Position numbers and translations under genes: made by a program. From NCBI GenBank assembly GCA_009733775.1, contig WOGZ01000012.1, positions 217,128-281,127 of the forward strand: a stretch of DNA of 64,000 nucleotides, read 5' to 3'. How positions within the stretch are numbered: position 1 is the stretch's first letter; every line of letters starts with the position of its first letter. Source of the stretch: Alectoria sarmentosa (taxonomy: Eukaryota; Ascomycota; Lecanoromycetes; Lecanorales; Parmeliaceae). Below are positions 22,959-35,033 of the stretch, in pieces. Under the pieces are notes generated by a model. It saw only the letters and a program-made list of their open reading frames with translations, had not been told where the DNA came from and made no database searches.

Positions 22959-24829
22959 ATGTTGGCGCGAGTTGCTGGACGCTCTCTGCGCTCCTGCCGG
23001 ACACCAGCGCCCCCAATTCAAGTTCCCATATCGTACCTCAAATCTCGGACCTACGCCAAAAACAACAAGCCCAAAAGACCTTTCGAGAATAGGGCGCCTA
23101 CCACCCCCAACCCTACGACTTCATTCAATGCTCCAAGTTCCAGTGAGTCGGCGGTGGGTGTCACAGGAAAACAAGCTGGCTATCCTGCTTCCCAGAGCAG
23201 CAGTCAGTCTGAATTCCCTGATACCTCGAAGCTTCCGGAAGAATACGATGCTATCATGAGCTCAAGATCCGACAATCAACCATCTATACCTCAGGAAACC
23301 TTTGGCCCAACCTCTACGAACTCCGCAGAATCATATCCTCATCCTGATGACTCCAAACTCCAAGATGATTTCGGTACATCCGCGCCAGTTGATGGCAACA
23401 CCTCTCCTCAATCCACCTCTTCATATGCCATAGACCCCGCCGAAGCTCGAAGTCAACAGCAGCCACAAGAAACAACTCGACCTCTACCCGACCTGACACA
23501 AGGTATACCATCTACTCTGGACGCAGAAATGGAGTCCTCCGCCAAGGCAGACCCAGCAAGTCTAAACGTCACAGAAGATCCATCGCAGCCCGGCGGTGGT
23601 AGTGGTGGAGACCTACCAAAAGAAGCTTACATATCGTCGATAGAGAGGCGGCGGAATCGGTACGCGTCTTGGGCCGTTGCTACCATGGCAGGATTCCTTG
23701 TTACCGGCGGCGTCTATTTGGGAAGGAATTGGGAATCGGAAGAAGACGAAAAGAAACACCCTGATGCGCCGTCAGGATGGGGGTTTATCCTGTTCTGGAA
23801 CCGGGTGAAAGCGCGTTGGAGAGGCTCGTTGGACTACTACACCGAACCTGCTTTCCCAAAGCTACTACCGGACACGGATCCTGCATGGGAAAGACCATAT
23901 ACGCTTGTGATAAGCTTGGAAGACATGTTAGTTCACAGCGAGTGGACGCGAGAACATGGGTGGAGGATGGCAAAAAGACCGGGTGTTGATTACTTCCTAC
24001 GATATCTGAGCCAGTATTACGAGCTGGTCATTTTCACAAGTGTGTCGTCAATGATCGGACATCCTGTAATACAGAAGCTGGACCCCTACAGGATTGTGAT
24101 GTGGCCTCTATTCCGGGAAGCTACGAAGTATCAGAGCGGAGAGTATATAAAGGTGAGATCTGCATCTGTCTCAGATCAGAGGCAAAGCTGACATCTCTTC
24201 AGGATCTCTCATTTCTAAATCGCGATCTCAGTAAGATTATCATGCTTGACACCGTTCCAGCGCATGCAAAACTCCAACCTGAAAACGCAGTCATACTACC
24301 AAAATGGAAAGGCGACCTCCAAGACAAGGAGCTCGTCTCATATATTCCTTTCCTCGAGTTCATCGCCACTTTTGACTCACGCGACACACGGCAAGTTCTC
24401 AAATCCTACGAAGGGACACACATCCCCTCGGAATTCGCCCGGCGGGAAGCCAAGGTTAGAGAAAAGCTTCAAAAAGAAAACGAGGAGGCCAGAGCCAAGC
24501 GACCGCGACGATCAGTGGGCTTCCTAGGCAACGTCTTAGGAACGAAGCCGCAAGGCGGCGGCATGGACGGCATGGAACACAGTCTATCCGAGGGTTTCGA
24601 GCAGGGCAAGACATACCAAGACCAAGTGCGGGAGCGAGGCCAGAAGCAGTACGAGATCATGGAGAAGGAAATCCGGGAGAACGGCGAGAAATGGATAAAG
24701 GAGATGGCCGAAGAAGAAAAAAAGATGAGCGAGGAGGCGATGAAGGGCATGAAGTCGAGCATCACTGGCGTTTTTCCCTTTGGGGGACGGGGTTTTGGAT
24801 CAGGCTCCGGTGAAGGGAAGCCTTCGTGA
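22959..24829 (+). CDS. TIM50: Mitochondrial import receptor subunit TIM50
   Basis: Two exons (22959-24152, 24203-24829) with a 50-bp intron give 606 residues. Tim50 is the TIM23-complex receptor in the inner mitochondrial membrane that takes presequence proteins from TOM. The N-terminus (MLARVAGRSLRSCRTP) is a basic, Arg-rich presequence. A long Ser/Pro/Gln-rich linker follows, then one membrane span at about residues 234-256. The FCP1/NIF-like domain begins near residue 314 with TLVISLEDMLVHSEWTREHG and continues through AKRPGVDYFLRYLSQYYELV and DLSFLNRDLSKIIMLDT. The phosphatase-type DxDx motif is degenerate (LEDM), as in yeast Tim50. The C-terminus is charged and helical (EEEKKMSEEA). The linker is longer than in yeast. 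Confidence 0.95.
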
Positions 24830-25814
24830 TTGAGAAGATTATTGCGCTTGACGCTTCATCTTTTTCTGCCTCTTGTGTGTGTGGACGGCACAAGGATTCC
24901 ACTCATAGCGCCGGTTTGGATCGTGGTTTTGATTGAGCAACCTGTATAAAATATCACATTCTTATATATGTACGGCTCAACACTCCCCATCTGCAGGCCA
25001 GCCAGTCTGCAGTGCACGGCGCGATCTGAAGATACCGTAGACTGCGTTCGATCCATTTGCCGCCAAAAAAACACAGATACCATAGAGATGGAAAAGTCGT
25101 CCAGCGACCCCCCCCCCCCCCAATCATTCCCATTCCAGCACAGCTCAGCCGTTACTCCCGACGTTTATAAAATATGACGAATTTATTGTATACAGTGACC
25201 AAGACCCGCTGAAACCCTTTACATGTTCTGAAAGGAATCAAACACGTAAGTAATTAGCCAGAATGTCTTTCGAGGCCCCGCGTCTCAGTTACGGGTTGCG
25301 CAGTGGTATATTATGAGATGAAAAAGGGAGAACCATCCATGCTTGGTGGCAGAATACGCGCTAAGAGCTTACGAGACAAGTCATGGTATTATTGAGGGGA
25401 TTTTCATTTCACATTGATGTTTCTTGTTGGGCGGGGGGGGGTGGTCAGGGAGTGCGAGCATAGTATCGCAGGAGATGAAGAATGAAAGCATCCCCGTATC
25501 TTCCGACATATTTGCCTGCTGGGTGTAGTACGCATGGTTCCAGATCTTTACGGGCACAGTAGCATCGAATTGGAGATGAGATCGTGTGTATAATTGGTGC
25601 ATTAGATGAAAAGTAGAGTACAGGCCTTCGTCGCTCAAATCTGCCACGCCCTTTGTACATACAAATTCTCCGATGTAAACAAGTCCCAATCCAATATCTC
25701 TCGCTCGCCTACTTTTTGTTTCTCCCCATTTCACGCCCTCGTTCGCATAGACATCCCTCCAATCAGCCGCTTACATGGACCAACCAAATCTCCCACCCCT
25801 TTCCTCGCCCCAAT
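24830..25814. other. Intergenic region, 3' flanks of convergent genes
   Basis: Nearly 1 kb between the ends of TIM50 and the small secreted-protein gene. A run of 12 C near 25110 and a G-rich run near 25430 are the only notable features. An open frame on the minus strand (25381-25734) overlaps the 3' flank of the secreted-protein gene and has no motif; I treat it as chance. Confidence 0.45.
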
Positions 25815-26395
25815 CTAGGAGCAATACTTCAATAGGCTCACCCCTCCCACGTTGTCATTGTTCGCATCAGGTTCGCAGGAAGCATACAATCCGTACAGCG
25901 AGCCTGGCGGGTTCGACGCTGGCTTGCACTTCAGTGCTGGTGTACCGTCATCCGCGACTCCAGTGGGCAGGGTTCCGGGATAGCCTGTATAAGGTTTGCA
26001 ACCGGTGAAGGTGATGTTTTCATGGCCTAAGATGGTGATGTCTTGATTGCAGTTATCGAACCCGACAGGCAGATAGCCGAATCGGGTGCCGTCTGTACAA
26101 GGGTTGCTGTCCGAGAAGAAGGCGAGATAATTGTTCCTATTTGAGGATTGAGTCAGGGACTGGTTTCAAATATAAGCAGGAGTGACTAGTCCAGAAGGCA
26201 TCTATATGACTAGTACGAAAACGGGGTCCGCTCCGGCGTTGCAAGACATGTCCTGCAACTAACGACTTGAAAGGAAACATTCCCGTATACGTACCCGCCG
26301 GAAGAGGCGAGGGTCGCGAGGTAGATGGTTTGAAGTGCGGTGGTAAAAGGAATCAGGAAGGTAGCAAAGACGAGTTGGAGGGGGCTGATTTGCAT
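25815..26395 (-). CDS. Small secreted six-cysteine protein
   Basis: Two exons (26395-26295 and 26136-25815) joined over a 158-bp intron give 140 residues. The first exon encodes a signal peptide (MQISPLQLVFATFLIPFTTA, then LQTIYLATLASSGG). The second encodes a compact mature domain with six cysteines in the contexts NPCTD, DNCNQ, TGCKP, LKCKP, ASCEP and LKYCS, consistent with three disulfides. One N-glycosylation site (HENITF) is visible. Donor GTACGT and acceptor ATAG join in phase, and the codons of exon 2 show clear coding bias. The protein resembles candidate effector or cell-surface proteins of filamentous fungi in size and cysteine content; no named family is recognised. Confidence 0.75.
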
Positions 26396-28445
26396 CTCGA
26401 CAGGGTTTGATTTCGGGTTTCTTTCCGTAGTGAGATCTTGCTAGAAAGGTTTCCGATGATGGGTTTGCTGGTGGGACCAGACAACTGAATGAGACCTGGG
26501 ACATGACTCCTTATGTAGTTTCTCTCGTACTCTCATTATAATTCAGTTTTGAAAGTAACGCTCGAAAGGGCACTTCGTGGCGCCTCGTGAGCGGCGGGAT
26601 TGGACCATGCTGGCCCGCCCATGGCCGGCCAGCCAGACGAGATATGCCAAGCATGATGGCTGAAGTTTAGAACGAAATAAGCGAGTTGTGTGTCACGGAC
26701 GGAATACTAAATTTTATTGAAACAAGGAAGTTATTCAAGAATGGATACGAATGACGGGCAGGGAGGTTGCCAATTTCATGCAACATGGCGGCCCTGGTAG
26801 TCCTCCGAATGTTGCACCTACCTACTCTGGAGTCTGCCCTGGGAATTGAGCAGAGTCTTTTCGACGGGTCTGCGTTCGCGTGTTGTTGGGTGGTGCACTG
26901 GGTGTCAGGTGATGGATTTTCGTATAGGTCCAAGGGTCCTTCGCTTTCTCAATGCTCACGAAAAAGTGCATCATGCCTGAGTTTAAGATTGACCAATCAG
27001 ATCCTCAGAATCTACGAAAATTATGCTAAAACTCATCTTATTTCTTCAGCTTCGATCTAAAAACGGGATCAGCGGGTATCTATGTTTAAACAGGAAGCTG
27101 TGGAAAACTTCAAAATCTCAAAATCTATCTACTCTTTCTGATTCCTTTCGTGTATATATATGTACGAGTATACAATAAATATGATGATGAAACGAGTTAA
27201 CAGAGTTGTAGAATCAAGTATACGATTTCAAACGATTCTATAAAGACGCATTCTGATTTAATATTTCTAATTGTATGAAAAGTAAAGAATTTAATTAGCA
27301 TTTCTTGAATTCTCCCGGATCCTTCGGAAGGTTTTCGTGGGCTCTAACTGAAAGGGCAGTCGAATCAAGCTCGAAGTCCAAGTATCATATATCGTATCAT
27401 GATTTTGAGCTTAGGAAGACGGTCACTCCGGCAGGATCTCTCGGAGAGCCCTCGGAAAACTCCTGGAGGATCAGAGGGGCTCAGGGGGTCTGCCTTTGAA
27501 ATCAATCGAATACCAGTTCGTTTCGCCAAGCTTTCCACTACTAGGAAGCCCGCGCCCCCAGCACAAACCGAATTATTGTCATATTAAAAATCACATCGTT
27601 ATAAGACCACTTTGCATATAAAATACTGCTTAGAATAACGATTTTGAGACGTAAGTTATGATTAGACTGTAGGGTATTGAATCCAGACCGCTTAGTCGCA
27701 GTAATTAATTTTAGTCGGGCCGGAGGACAAAATCAGTGGCATCAATAAAGTCTTTGAAGATTGTTTGAGTTGATATTGAACTACAAAATAAGTGTAGTAA
27801 CGAGATAGACGGATTAGATATGAAGTAGTTGGGATGTCTCATGCCTCAGTATCAGATACAATTTCCCCTTCAGCTTAGGTCAGCGATAGTGTCCCATGTT
27901 ATACGATAACACAGTGTTGTAAAACCCCATTGCATATAAGATACGGTGCCAAACGAGGATCTGACGCCTAATTTAGCTGTATAACAGTATCCTATATGAC
28001 AATTAATTCGGTATTCCTCTCATGGATCGGGCCATGCTGGGCGTAGGATTGATTACCCTTGCATGGCATGACCAGTCTATAACAAGGTCAAAGGCCATTC
28101 ACTAAAAGGTGGGTTAAGAACCAAGGCGCCCGTAGGCCACAAGTGACACCAGTGCCTTCTTAATAGGTAATAAGTGCGAACGAAGGATCAAAAGGATGTG
28201 TGGGAGGCAAAAAGGTTTGGCGGCCAGCTCACGGTCTCCGCAGTACCGTAACTCCGTTTTCCCCCCGTCATCGTTTGGGAAATGGTGGCACAGCCAAGCC
28301 CCTTCCTGTTTCCATATGGCGCCTATTGCGACAGACATAATACGCAACCATTCAGAACTTGTTATCAGAATATCACTCTGGTAGTTCGGCGACCACCGCT
28401 ATATCGGATGTCTTAACTCTGGAGTTATAATTACCAGATTGCGGG
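26396..28445. other. Intergenic region with AT-rich, possibly RIP-affected patch
   Basis: About 2 kb without a supported gene. From roughly 27060 to 28020 the DNA becomes AT-rich, with phrases such as TTGCATATAA repeated near 27611 and 27932, suggesting an old decayed repeat. No transposase or reverse transcriptase remnant can be read. Confidence 0.4.
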
Positions 28446-31400
28446 ATGGCATCAATGGAGATAAGGACCCCTGCGGGAAGCTCGTCCCTTGCAGTAGCGG
28501 AGGAAGACGAGCAAATGCAAGACACAGCTGCCGTAGCGTCTTCCATTTATACTACACATCCCTCCGATGCAGATGAAAGCGAGGTTGAAGAATCTGCCCA
28601 AGACCAGGCCAAGGTACTCAAAAGCGTGGACAAAGGGAAAGGCAGAGATGAGAAGAAGCATGGCGTCATGTCGCTCCCAGCTGAGATTCGTGAAACGTAC
28701 GCATTTCAATGGTCCGCCTGGAGCGACCAATGCTCTTGAGCTCCACATTACTGATTTGACTGCGTGACTGGCAGCATCCTCTACCTCACAGATCCCGAGA
28801 CCTTCGCCTCCCTCGTCCTTGTCGACCATGCCTGGCGCTCTGCATCAGAAACGCCGCATCTCTACGCCCATCATCTCTCACGATGCCCTTCCTTTTCTCG
28901 CTCACATAACTACGTCGGAGGGCCGTTCACGGACGATAGTCTGCCAAAGCTGAAGGGACAGTTTGCGAGGGAAGTGAAAAGGAACCTGTTTGAAGCGTAT
29001 CTACAACCTCGCAGGACGCTCGTAAGTCTGGTATCTACCACTACGAGCTCTTCGGCAGCCTTTCCTGGAGGCGAAGCATTCGATTTTGCCTCCTCACCCA
29101 ATGGCCATTGGGTGCTAGCTCTCTCTTCGTCCAGAATATATGTCATTGATACCGTCTCACCGAAGGTCTCCGTACAGAGGGAACTCAAGGTTTTGCGGCG
29201 ACCAGTTTCTGCAGCAATACTTGATGACGGATCAACCCTGGCCGTACTCTCAAGCGATCATCGAGTCAACGTCTACGATTTACGGCACCTGGAGGTGAAG
29301 CACTTGCGCGCCGTCTCACTAGACGAACCTCCACACGCCATAGCCTTGGCACCAAAGGGCGAAGTCCTCGCTGCGGCGTTCGATGGCGGGATTGAGCTAC
29401 ATTCTTTGGCCCCAAGCGCTCTAGCATCAGAACACCGGGCGGTGAAATGTGATCGGGTGGACGCCTTGAGGTTCTCCGACGATGGAACTATGCTTGTGGG
29501 GACTACAAAGAACAGCACAAATCCCAACACCGTCATCCTGTCCGCTCCTTACTACACCGAAGATCATCATCACTTACCTGCTTCGGAGCAAATCAGTCAG
29601 CTTTGGACGTCTCAAATACTCTTCCCCAACAGTAGCCGGGATTGTAGTAACGCAGCCCTGCTACCAAATCGATCAGATGGAGACACAAATTGGACTTTCA
29701 CCTACGACAAAGTGTTTGAGAGCTTTCGGGCAGTGCGTACAGATGATTTACGGAATGGTACTACCTACTTCACCGGTCCAAGGCTGCCCAAACGTGACGG
29801 GTCCAGGAACTCAAGAAAGAAGCTAGCGCCCTGCACGCTTCCTACTCCAAGCGATCATGGCGAGCTTGTCGCTGCAGGCTTTCTGGGCCAAGAGGTTTGG
29901 CTTTATGGTGTTCCGGAGGGCTTGGACACGTCGACCATAAACCAGACGGATGATCCAAATGCCCAAACATCCTCTTCGTCTGGACAGGGCACACCCTCGG
30001 GTGCAATCGGGAGTCCGTCGACATCTCTGACTAGAGGCGAAGCTGCGGAACTGACTAGACTGCCGAAGTGGCAGGTCTTGGTTGACAAGTACCGCAACGT
30101 GTTTGCCAAAGGTCGGCGAGTGGCTGAGATTCCTGGTGTTTCCGGGGTGTGCTGGGTTAGCCGCAAGCAGGAAAAACTAGACCCACTATCGCTCGGAGAA
30201 CGACTACTTATCTTTGCGCCTGGTGGCATACCTGGCGATCCAGACTTAGAACAGGATGGCTTTGCATCTGTCGACGGAGGCCGGCTAGTCATACTTGATT
30301 TCGATCGAACTTCTCATGATGGAATGGTTGAGGAAGTCAGATTTGAGGTTGGCAATGAGACTCCGGAGTTTTTAGAGGAAGAAGATATGGATATGGATAC
30401 TGAGGTTGCGCTCGCTCGACAACGCACTGTTCGAAACTTGCCAGATCGGAGAACGACCGTAGTCGATGTGCTGGCGTCTGCACCGGAAATGCCACCGCTG
30501 CCTCCCACAGCAAATGCCATCGCAAATGTGAATGCTGCTGCAGCCGCCGCCGCCGCCGTCGGCAGTACCAGCGTGGCTACTGCCCAGGCGAGTCTACCAG
30601 AAGTTGCCAATTCCCCAGCTGACGGACTCAGCTTGGAAGAGGCTTCTGAAGTCTTTGATGGACCGTATTCTCACACTCAACCTCGATCTCGCACCTCTCT
30701 CTATCGATCCGCTACAGCTGTAGCCGCAAACCGTGAACGTAACCCACCACGTATTATCGCCGAGGCACAAGTGGAATACAGGCGTCCAGACGGACGTGGA
30801 GAGCTGCCTCATGAAAGCGACGCTGATAATTGGGTTCCTCCGCCTCCACCGTATACTGCTGAATCAGATAGGCCTCTTCCCGAGCACCTTCGCGCTACAT
30901 TGTTGCCAAGAAAACCGGAATCTTTCTCGCCATTAAGCCGATTTAGGATGACGCGCGAACAACCTCGTCGTGCCAGCACCATGTACGGTAGCCCAGCTTC
31001 TAGTGTGGCTTCACGAAGGATTAGTTCTTTTCCGGAAAGGCCCGCAATGCCAGTCAGACAACGGAGCTCAGGGGCGTCATCACCTGGTCAGCAAACCCAT
31101 CGGTCGCTATCGGATACAGTCTCGCAGCGATCTAACACAGTCAGCCCATTGAGCACTGCGGACTTGTCCTTTGGCGACGAACCTAGCGAGCGTTCCGTTG
31201 TAAGTCCACAATCGCCCTCGACCTCCTCCAGTAGGAGACCCGTGTCTGCTTTCGTCGGCCTGATGAGTGGGTCGCTGCGAAGGCCCAGCACGGCTCGATC
31301 CCTGTCGCGAGTCCCTCCAATCACCGTATCAGCAGTCCCTGAACGTGTCTATGCCCAGTCTGTGTCTTTGCCGCCAAGTCCGACCCGCAGTGAACGACCT

Positions 31401-32147
31401 GGCTCGCCACTAACTTTGACTGGAGCAAATCTTCAACAGCGTCTTGAGTACCCACTACCACCTGCTCCTTCCAATTCCAGCGTCGAGTCGCTACATCGGC
31501 GCGCCGATACGCATGACTTGTCTCCTTCGGCAGGGACTGACATGCCCTCGACACCACAGCAGCCAACCCAACGCTCTGATTTGCTAGCAAACACGGTCGC
31601 AACGGCAATGGGCCCCACCGCCCAGCAGCTTGCTAATTTGAACAACCGCTCCCGCCAAGCTCCTCCGCTTGGAGCACGTCGTCCGCTCCCTGCGGGCATC
31701 GTCGCCCCAGGAGGCTATCCCATCCCCGCACCACCTCGTGGTGCTCTGGGCGCAGCAGGAAACCCTACCTCTCCACCCAATCAAGCTCCTGCACGGTCGC
31801 TCTCAAGCAGGAATTTGTCTCTCTCTGCCAGCAACTCCTTCTCCCGCTCATCGCCTGCTCTATCGCGACCTGCGCCTCACCGTTTGGAAACGATCGAGAG
31901 TGTTTCTTCATTCATCAGCTATTCGCGTACACGCTCGAGGTCGAGAGACCTACAGATGATGGGGAGTGGAGCGCACAGAAGGAGTCGTAGCATGGGACCT
32001 GCTTTAAGGTTAGACAGGGCGCCAACTAAGAAGGGATGGTTGGCTACTAGGAAATTAAGGAGGGGAAGGAGTGAAGGACAGACTTGGGATAGTCCGGTTG
32101 GTAAGGACAGAGGGAAGGAGAAAGGGACGAAATGTGTAGTGATGTGA
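28446..32147 (+). CDS. F-box protein with propeller-like region and C-terminal CaaX box
   Basis: Two exons (28446-28696, 28775-32147) with a 78-bp intron give 1207 residues. The splice falls inside the F-box (residues 75-125: VMSLPAEIRET joined to ILYLTDPETFASLVL, then VDHAWRSASETPHLY). Residues 150-330 show WD40-like blades without strict WD ends (SPNGHWVLALSSSRIYVID, DDGSTLAVLSSDHRVNVYDL, PKGEVLAAAFDGGIELHSL). The second half is Ser/Pro/Arg-rich and disordered, with a polyalanine run from GCN codons near 30534-30560. The last 14 residues are KDRGKEKGTKCVVM: basic residues and then C-aliphatic-aliphatic-M, a classic farnesylation signal. The protein is probably a Skp1-binding ubiquitin-ligase adaptor, perhaps tethered to a membrane. 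Substrates are unknown. Confidence 0.85.
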
Positions 32148-33423
32148 TTACGTGCGTATGTGCCGAAGCTCAAAGGCGCATATTAGAGGAACGGAGTTTC
32201 AATGCCAGTGGTAAGGCTTTGTTGTGCAACCGGAGGGCGTCTGGTCTGGAACTCTATACCCTGATTGTCCACCACTTGTATACGAACGCAATGTAAGCTT
32301 TGCTTTTCATGCGCTTAACATGTTGCTTTTACCTACGTACATCTGCAATTTCATGACAATCTCTTCACCTCAGGGCCAGCTCACCGATTCAAAGCGTGGA
32401 TCTGCGGCAATCTTGCGTATGACTCGAGCAGTGACTGCTCACATCGTTCTCTGCAAGAGACCGATTTGAATCCTTCAACATCAATGGTTGATTCGCCGGC
32501 CTCCTCTGCATATGTATCGGCGATGAGAGGTTATCTCTCATGAAGATGAACACAGGGATGGACTCGTAGGTAATTTATCCGATCTGGGTTGCGGGGCGAT
32601 GTTTGTTTGTATTTACAGTATGTACCTAGTGATCAACGCCAAGGCCAATGTTTTTTTTGTGGCTGCAGGCTTGTCCGCTCTCTCCCTCTTGAAATGATCA
32701 ATTACAGGTCATGATTTTGCCAAATGAAGACAAGGGAATCTTCATTCTTTACAACATCGACATCCTCAACATGTGCGCATAATGCTTTCAGGATTGGCCG
32801 GCCAACAACACTATCCATTCAACCTAACTACTAGTTTTGATTTGATCCTATGAACTGCCCATTCCCACCATGGCCGTTGTGCACTAATCTCAGACCTCAA
32901 TAATCCGCTTTCAAGCTTTGTAGCCGCTCTGCAAGTGTCAAATCGGAGGATTTGGTCGATTTGGTCGGCAATACGAACCTCCTTCCACTATTCCAACAGA
33001 GGATGATGAACGGCAGATACCATTCCTTTGACTGGGTAGTAAGTTGGCAGATTCTGGGGTTCAGGCGCAACCCGGCACTATAATTGCTAATCTTGGTCCA
33101 ACGTATTTACAAAGTTGGAGTAGCAAGATTTCATTTTACGAGAGTGTACAGTATGCGTTGGCAGCATGTCGAATCTAGATGTATTAGGCATTTTCTTCAC
33201 ATCTTAATGTCGCTGCAAACTTGTGTGCCAATTGGGATCGAACTCAGGCGTGGCCACTTGAGCGCAGCGGAGGACTGACACATCGGTGTCGGGTTTAAAT
33301 CTTCAACTGTAAGGCAATATCAACATCCGCCAACCCTGGGCAGCTACCGTGGCTTGTGAGTTTTGAATGAAATGCCATCAAGGAAGAAAATCACTGGAAA
33401 TGATTTGAAGGTCTAGTACGTTG
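32148..33423. other. Intergenic region without a supported gene
   Basis: About 1.3 kb downstream of the F-box gene. Only short, unconvincing open frames are present, with no repeats or motifs of note. Confidence 0.45.
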
Positions 33424-33984
33424 CTAACACATTGAACGCTTTCGATTGGCGAGCTTCAATGCACGATGCATAAGCCTCAAATCCCACCCCCACGTGCTGC
33501 GCCGGTCAAATCCTTCTTCCTCAGACCCGGGATGTCTGAACAGCGCAGCAATTTCATTGGCCACATCGTCCCGAACTCAAGCATTTTCCAGGTATTGCAG
33601 CCAAGCGTCACTGTTGCGCCAAACCCTCTTAGATCGACTTATGGTCTTTCTCAACGCCCTAAAATATGGTCCAACACGTCTTTACAATGTATTCAGCGTC
33701 TCTGAAGCAGGACAGCTGTATCGCCAACTCGTGCTAAACTTCCGCTCAATGTGGTCAGTTCTCGAGGAACAGTCTCGTATCCATAATTTTTTTAGTCGCT
33801 TCAGACGACAACTTGTAATCTTTCGAAAAACCTCAATCTGCACGACAGGCATGAGAAGATGACTTTGGAGTCTTGTAAGTGCATTTCAGTCCGATGGAAG
33901 GATCTTGATTGGCGCGGGCTTTTACGGAACTTCATTGCCTACTGAGACTACACTATCGCACTTAGCAGCAGCGAGCCGGTTCAT
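33424..33984 (-). pseudogene. Decayed gene with two C-to-T-type stop codons
   Basis: On the minus strand an ATG at 33984 opens a frame that continues, after removal of a 54-bp GT-AG intron (33872-33925), as one reading frame to TAG at 33424. It is interrupted only by TAA at 33682-33684 and TGA at 33577-33579. Both stops are explained by C-to-T change of CAA and CGA. The stretch after the second stop has strong codon structure (VRDDVANEIAALFRHPGSEE, then TWGWDLRLMHRALKLANRKR). The family is not recognised. A plus-strand open frame over the same bases (33446-33862) has poorer codon character and is probably the antisense shadow. The intron removes two further in-frame stops, which supports the model. 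Confidence 0.5.
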
Positions 33985-34577
33985 GCAGCACTGAGGCAGT
34001 CTTCTATTCTTCCTCATCGCAAGGATCCGACTCTCCAGATGTTTCCGAATTCAAACCTCCACCAGGCACCAAAGCTAAATAAACATTGCGCCATAATCCC
34101 CACGCATCTCATCAATAACTTCCGGGGTATCTACCCTTTATTGGCAACGGTCAAGAGATAAGATGGAATTCGATCGAATCAAAAGTGTTTCCATTCTGCG
34201 GATATATACACCCGAGGCACGGCGCGAAGGAAGTTTTTCCCCGCTACAGCGGCTGTAGGATGTAGGATGTACGTATTGGCGACACCAATCGCCACACAAT
34301 CTCAAAGCCGCGATGTGACGAAATGAGCTGCTCACTGAGGTACATGAGTGTGACAGGATGCAGAAAGCAAATGGATAAAGGGGTGGTGGTCTCTTTTCGA
34401 AAAGGAAGATCTTTATCTGCTTTTCCAAACCCACAAAAAACAGTCACCTATTCAAGAATAAACCCCACTCGGCTTGCCCTTAGGCATCAAGCAACAAAAC
34501 ACCCACCTTCCTCACAGCCTGAAGCCGATCCACCACACCACACCACACACTTCCATCCCCTCCGCCCTCTCTACACC
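33985..34577. other. Intergenic region between divergent units
   Basis: Holds the 5' flank of the small basic protein gene that begins at 34578. The frame of that gene is open back to 34323, but codon use there does not look coding. Nothing else is seen. Confidence 0.4.
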
Positions 34578-35033
34578 ATGCCCATCACCACCCCACCCAA
34601 CCCCCAAACCTCCAACCCAACCAACAGCCCCAAAACCACTGCCACCACCGCCACCACGACGCACCACTCGGACTCTCAAAACCTGCTCCCCAAGCCCCAG
34701 GACAAAACGTACGCCCCCACCACCCTCATCACCCCACACCGTCTGCGCTCCCAGATCCTCGTCTCCAACCTCAAAGCGTCGGGCATACTGCCCTACCACC
34801 AAGCTGACTCTGACACGGCGACGGGCAGGCCGCCGCTGCTCAAGCATAGCGCCAGGGGGCTGGAGGCGATTGGCTTCGACGAGAACGCGAGCATGTATTC
34901 GAGTTACAAGGGGGAAGACGAGAGGGGGTGGAAGGATGGCGGGGCGGGCAAGGGGGATGCGGGGAAGAAGAGTAAGAGGAGCTTTTTGAAAAAGTTAGTG
35001 GGGAGGAGGGAGGAGAAGGGGGAGAAGTTGTGA
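34578..35033 (+). CDS. Small Thr/Pro-rich protein with basic C-terminus
   Basis: The ATG at 34578 (ACCATGCCC context) gives 151 residues. The first 45 residues are Thr-, Pro- and Asn-rich. A more ordered middle (TPHRLRSQILVSNLKASGIL, GLEAIGFDENASMYSSYKGE) is followed by a Lys/Arg-rich tail (KKSKRSFLKKLVGRREEKGE). There is no signal peptide or membrane span. The middle block looks conserved, but I cannot name the family. The basic tail could serve nuclear targeting or RNA/membrane binding; this is inference. The start was chosen because the upstream open part lacks coding character. Confidence 0.55.
   Translation: MPITTPPNPQTSNPTNSPKTTATTATTTHHSDSQNLLPKPQDKTYAPTTLITPHRLRSQILVSNLKASGILPYHQADSDTATGRPPLLKHSARGLEAIGFDENASMYSSYKGEDERGWKDGGAGKGDAGKKSKRSFLKKLVGRREEKGEKL

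Noticed and set aside
25381..25734. 117-codon minus-strand open frame beyond the secreted-protein gene
   Set aside because: No motif, contains low-complexity poly-Pro from a G-run, and lies in the 3' flanks of two convergent genes.
33225..33300. tRNA-like B-box (GTTCGATCC on the minus strand) with a possible 7-bp acceptor stem
   Set aside because: The T-stem does not pair (only two of five positions) and no D-arm or anticodon arm can be drawn.
33446..33862. 138-codon plus-strand open frame as a gene
   Set aside because: The minus strand shows the better codon pattern (purine-first codons such as GAC GAT GTG GCC AAT GAA) and a plausible intron.
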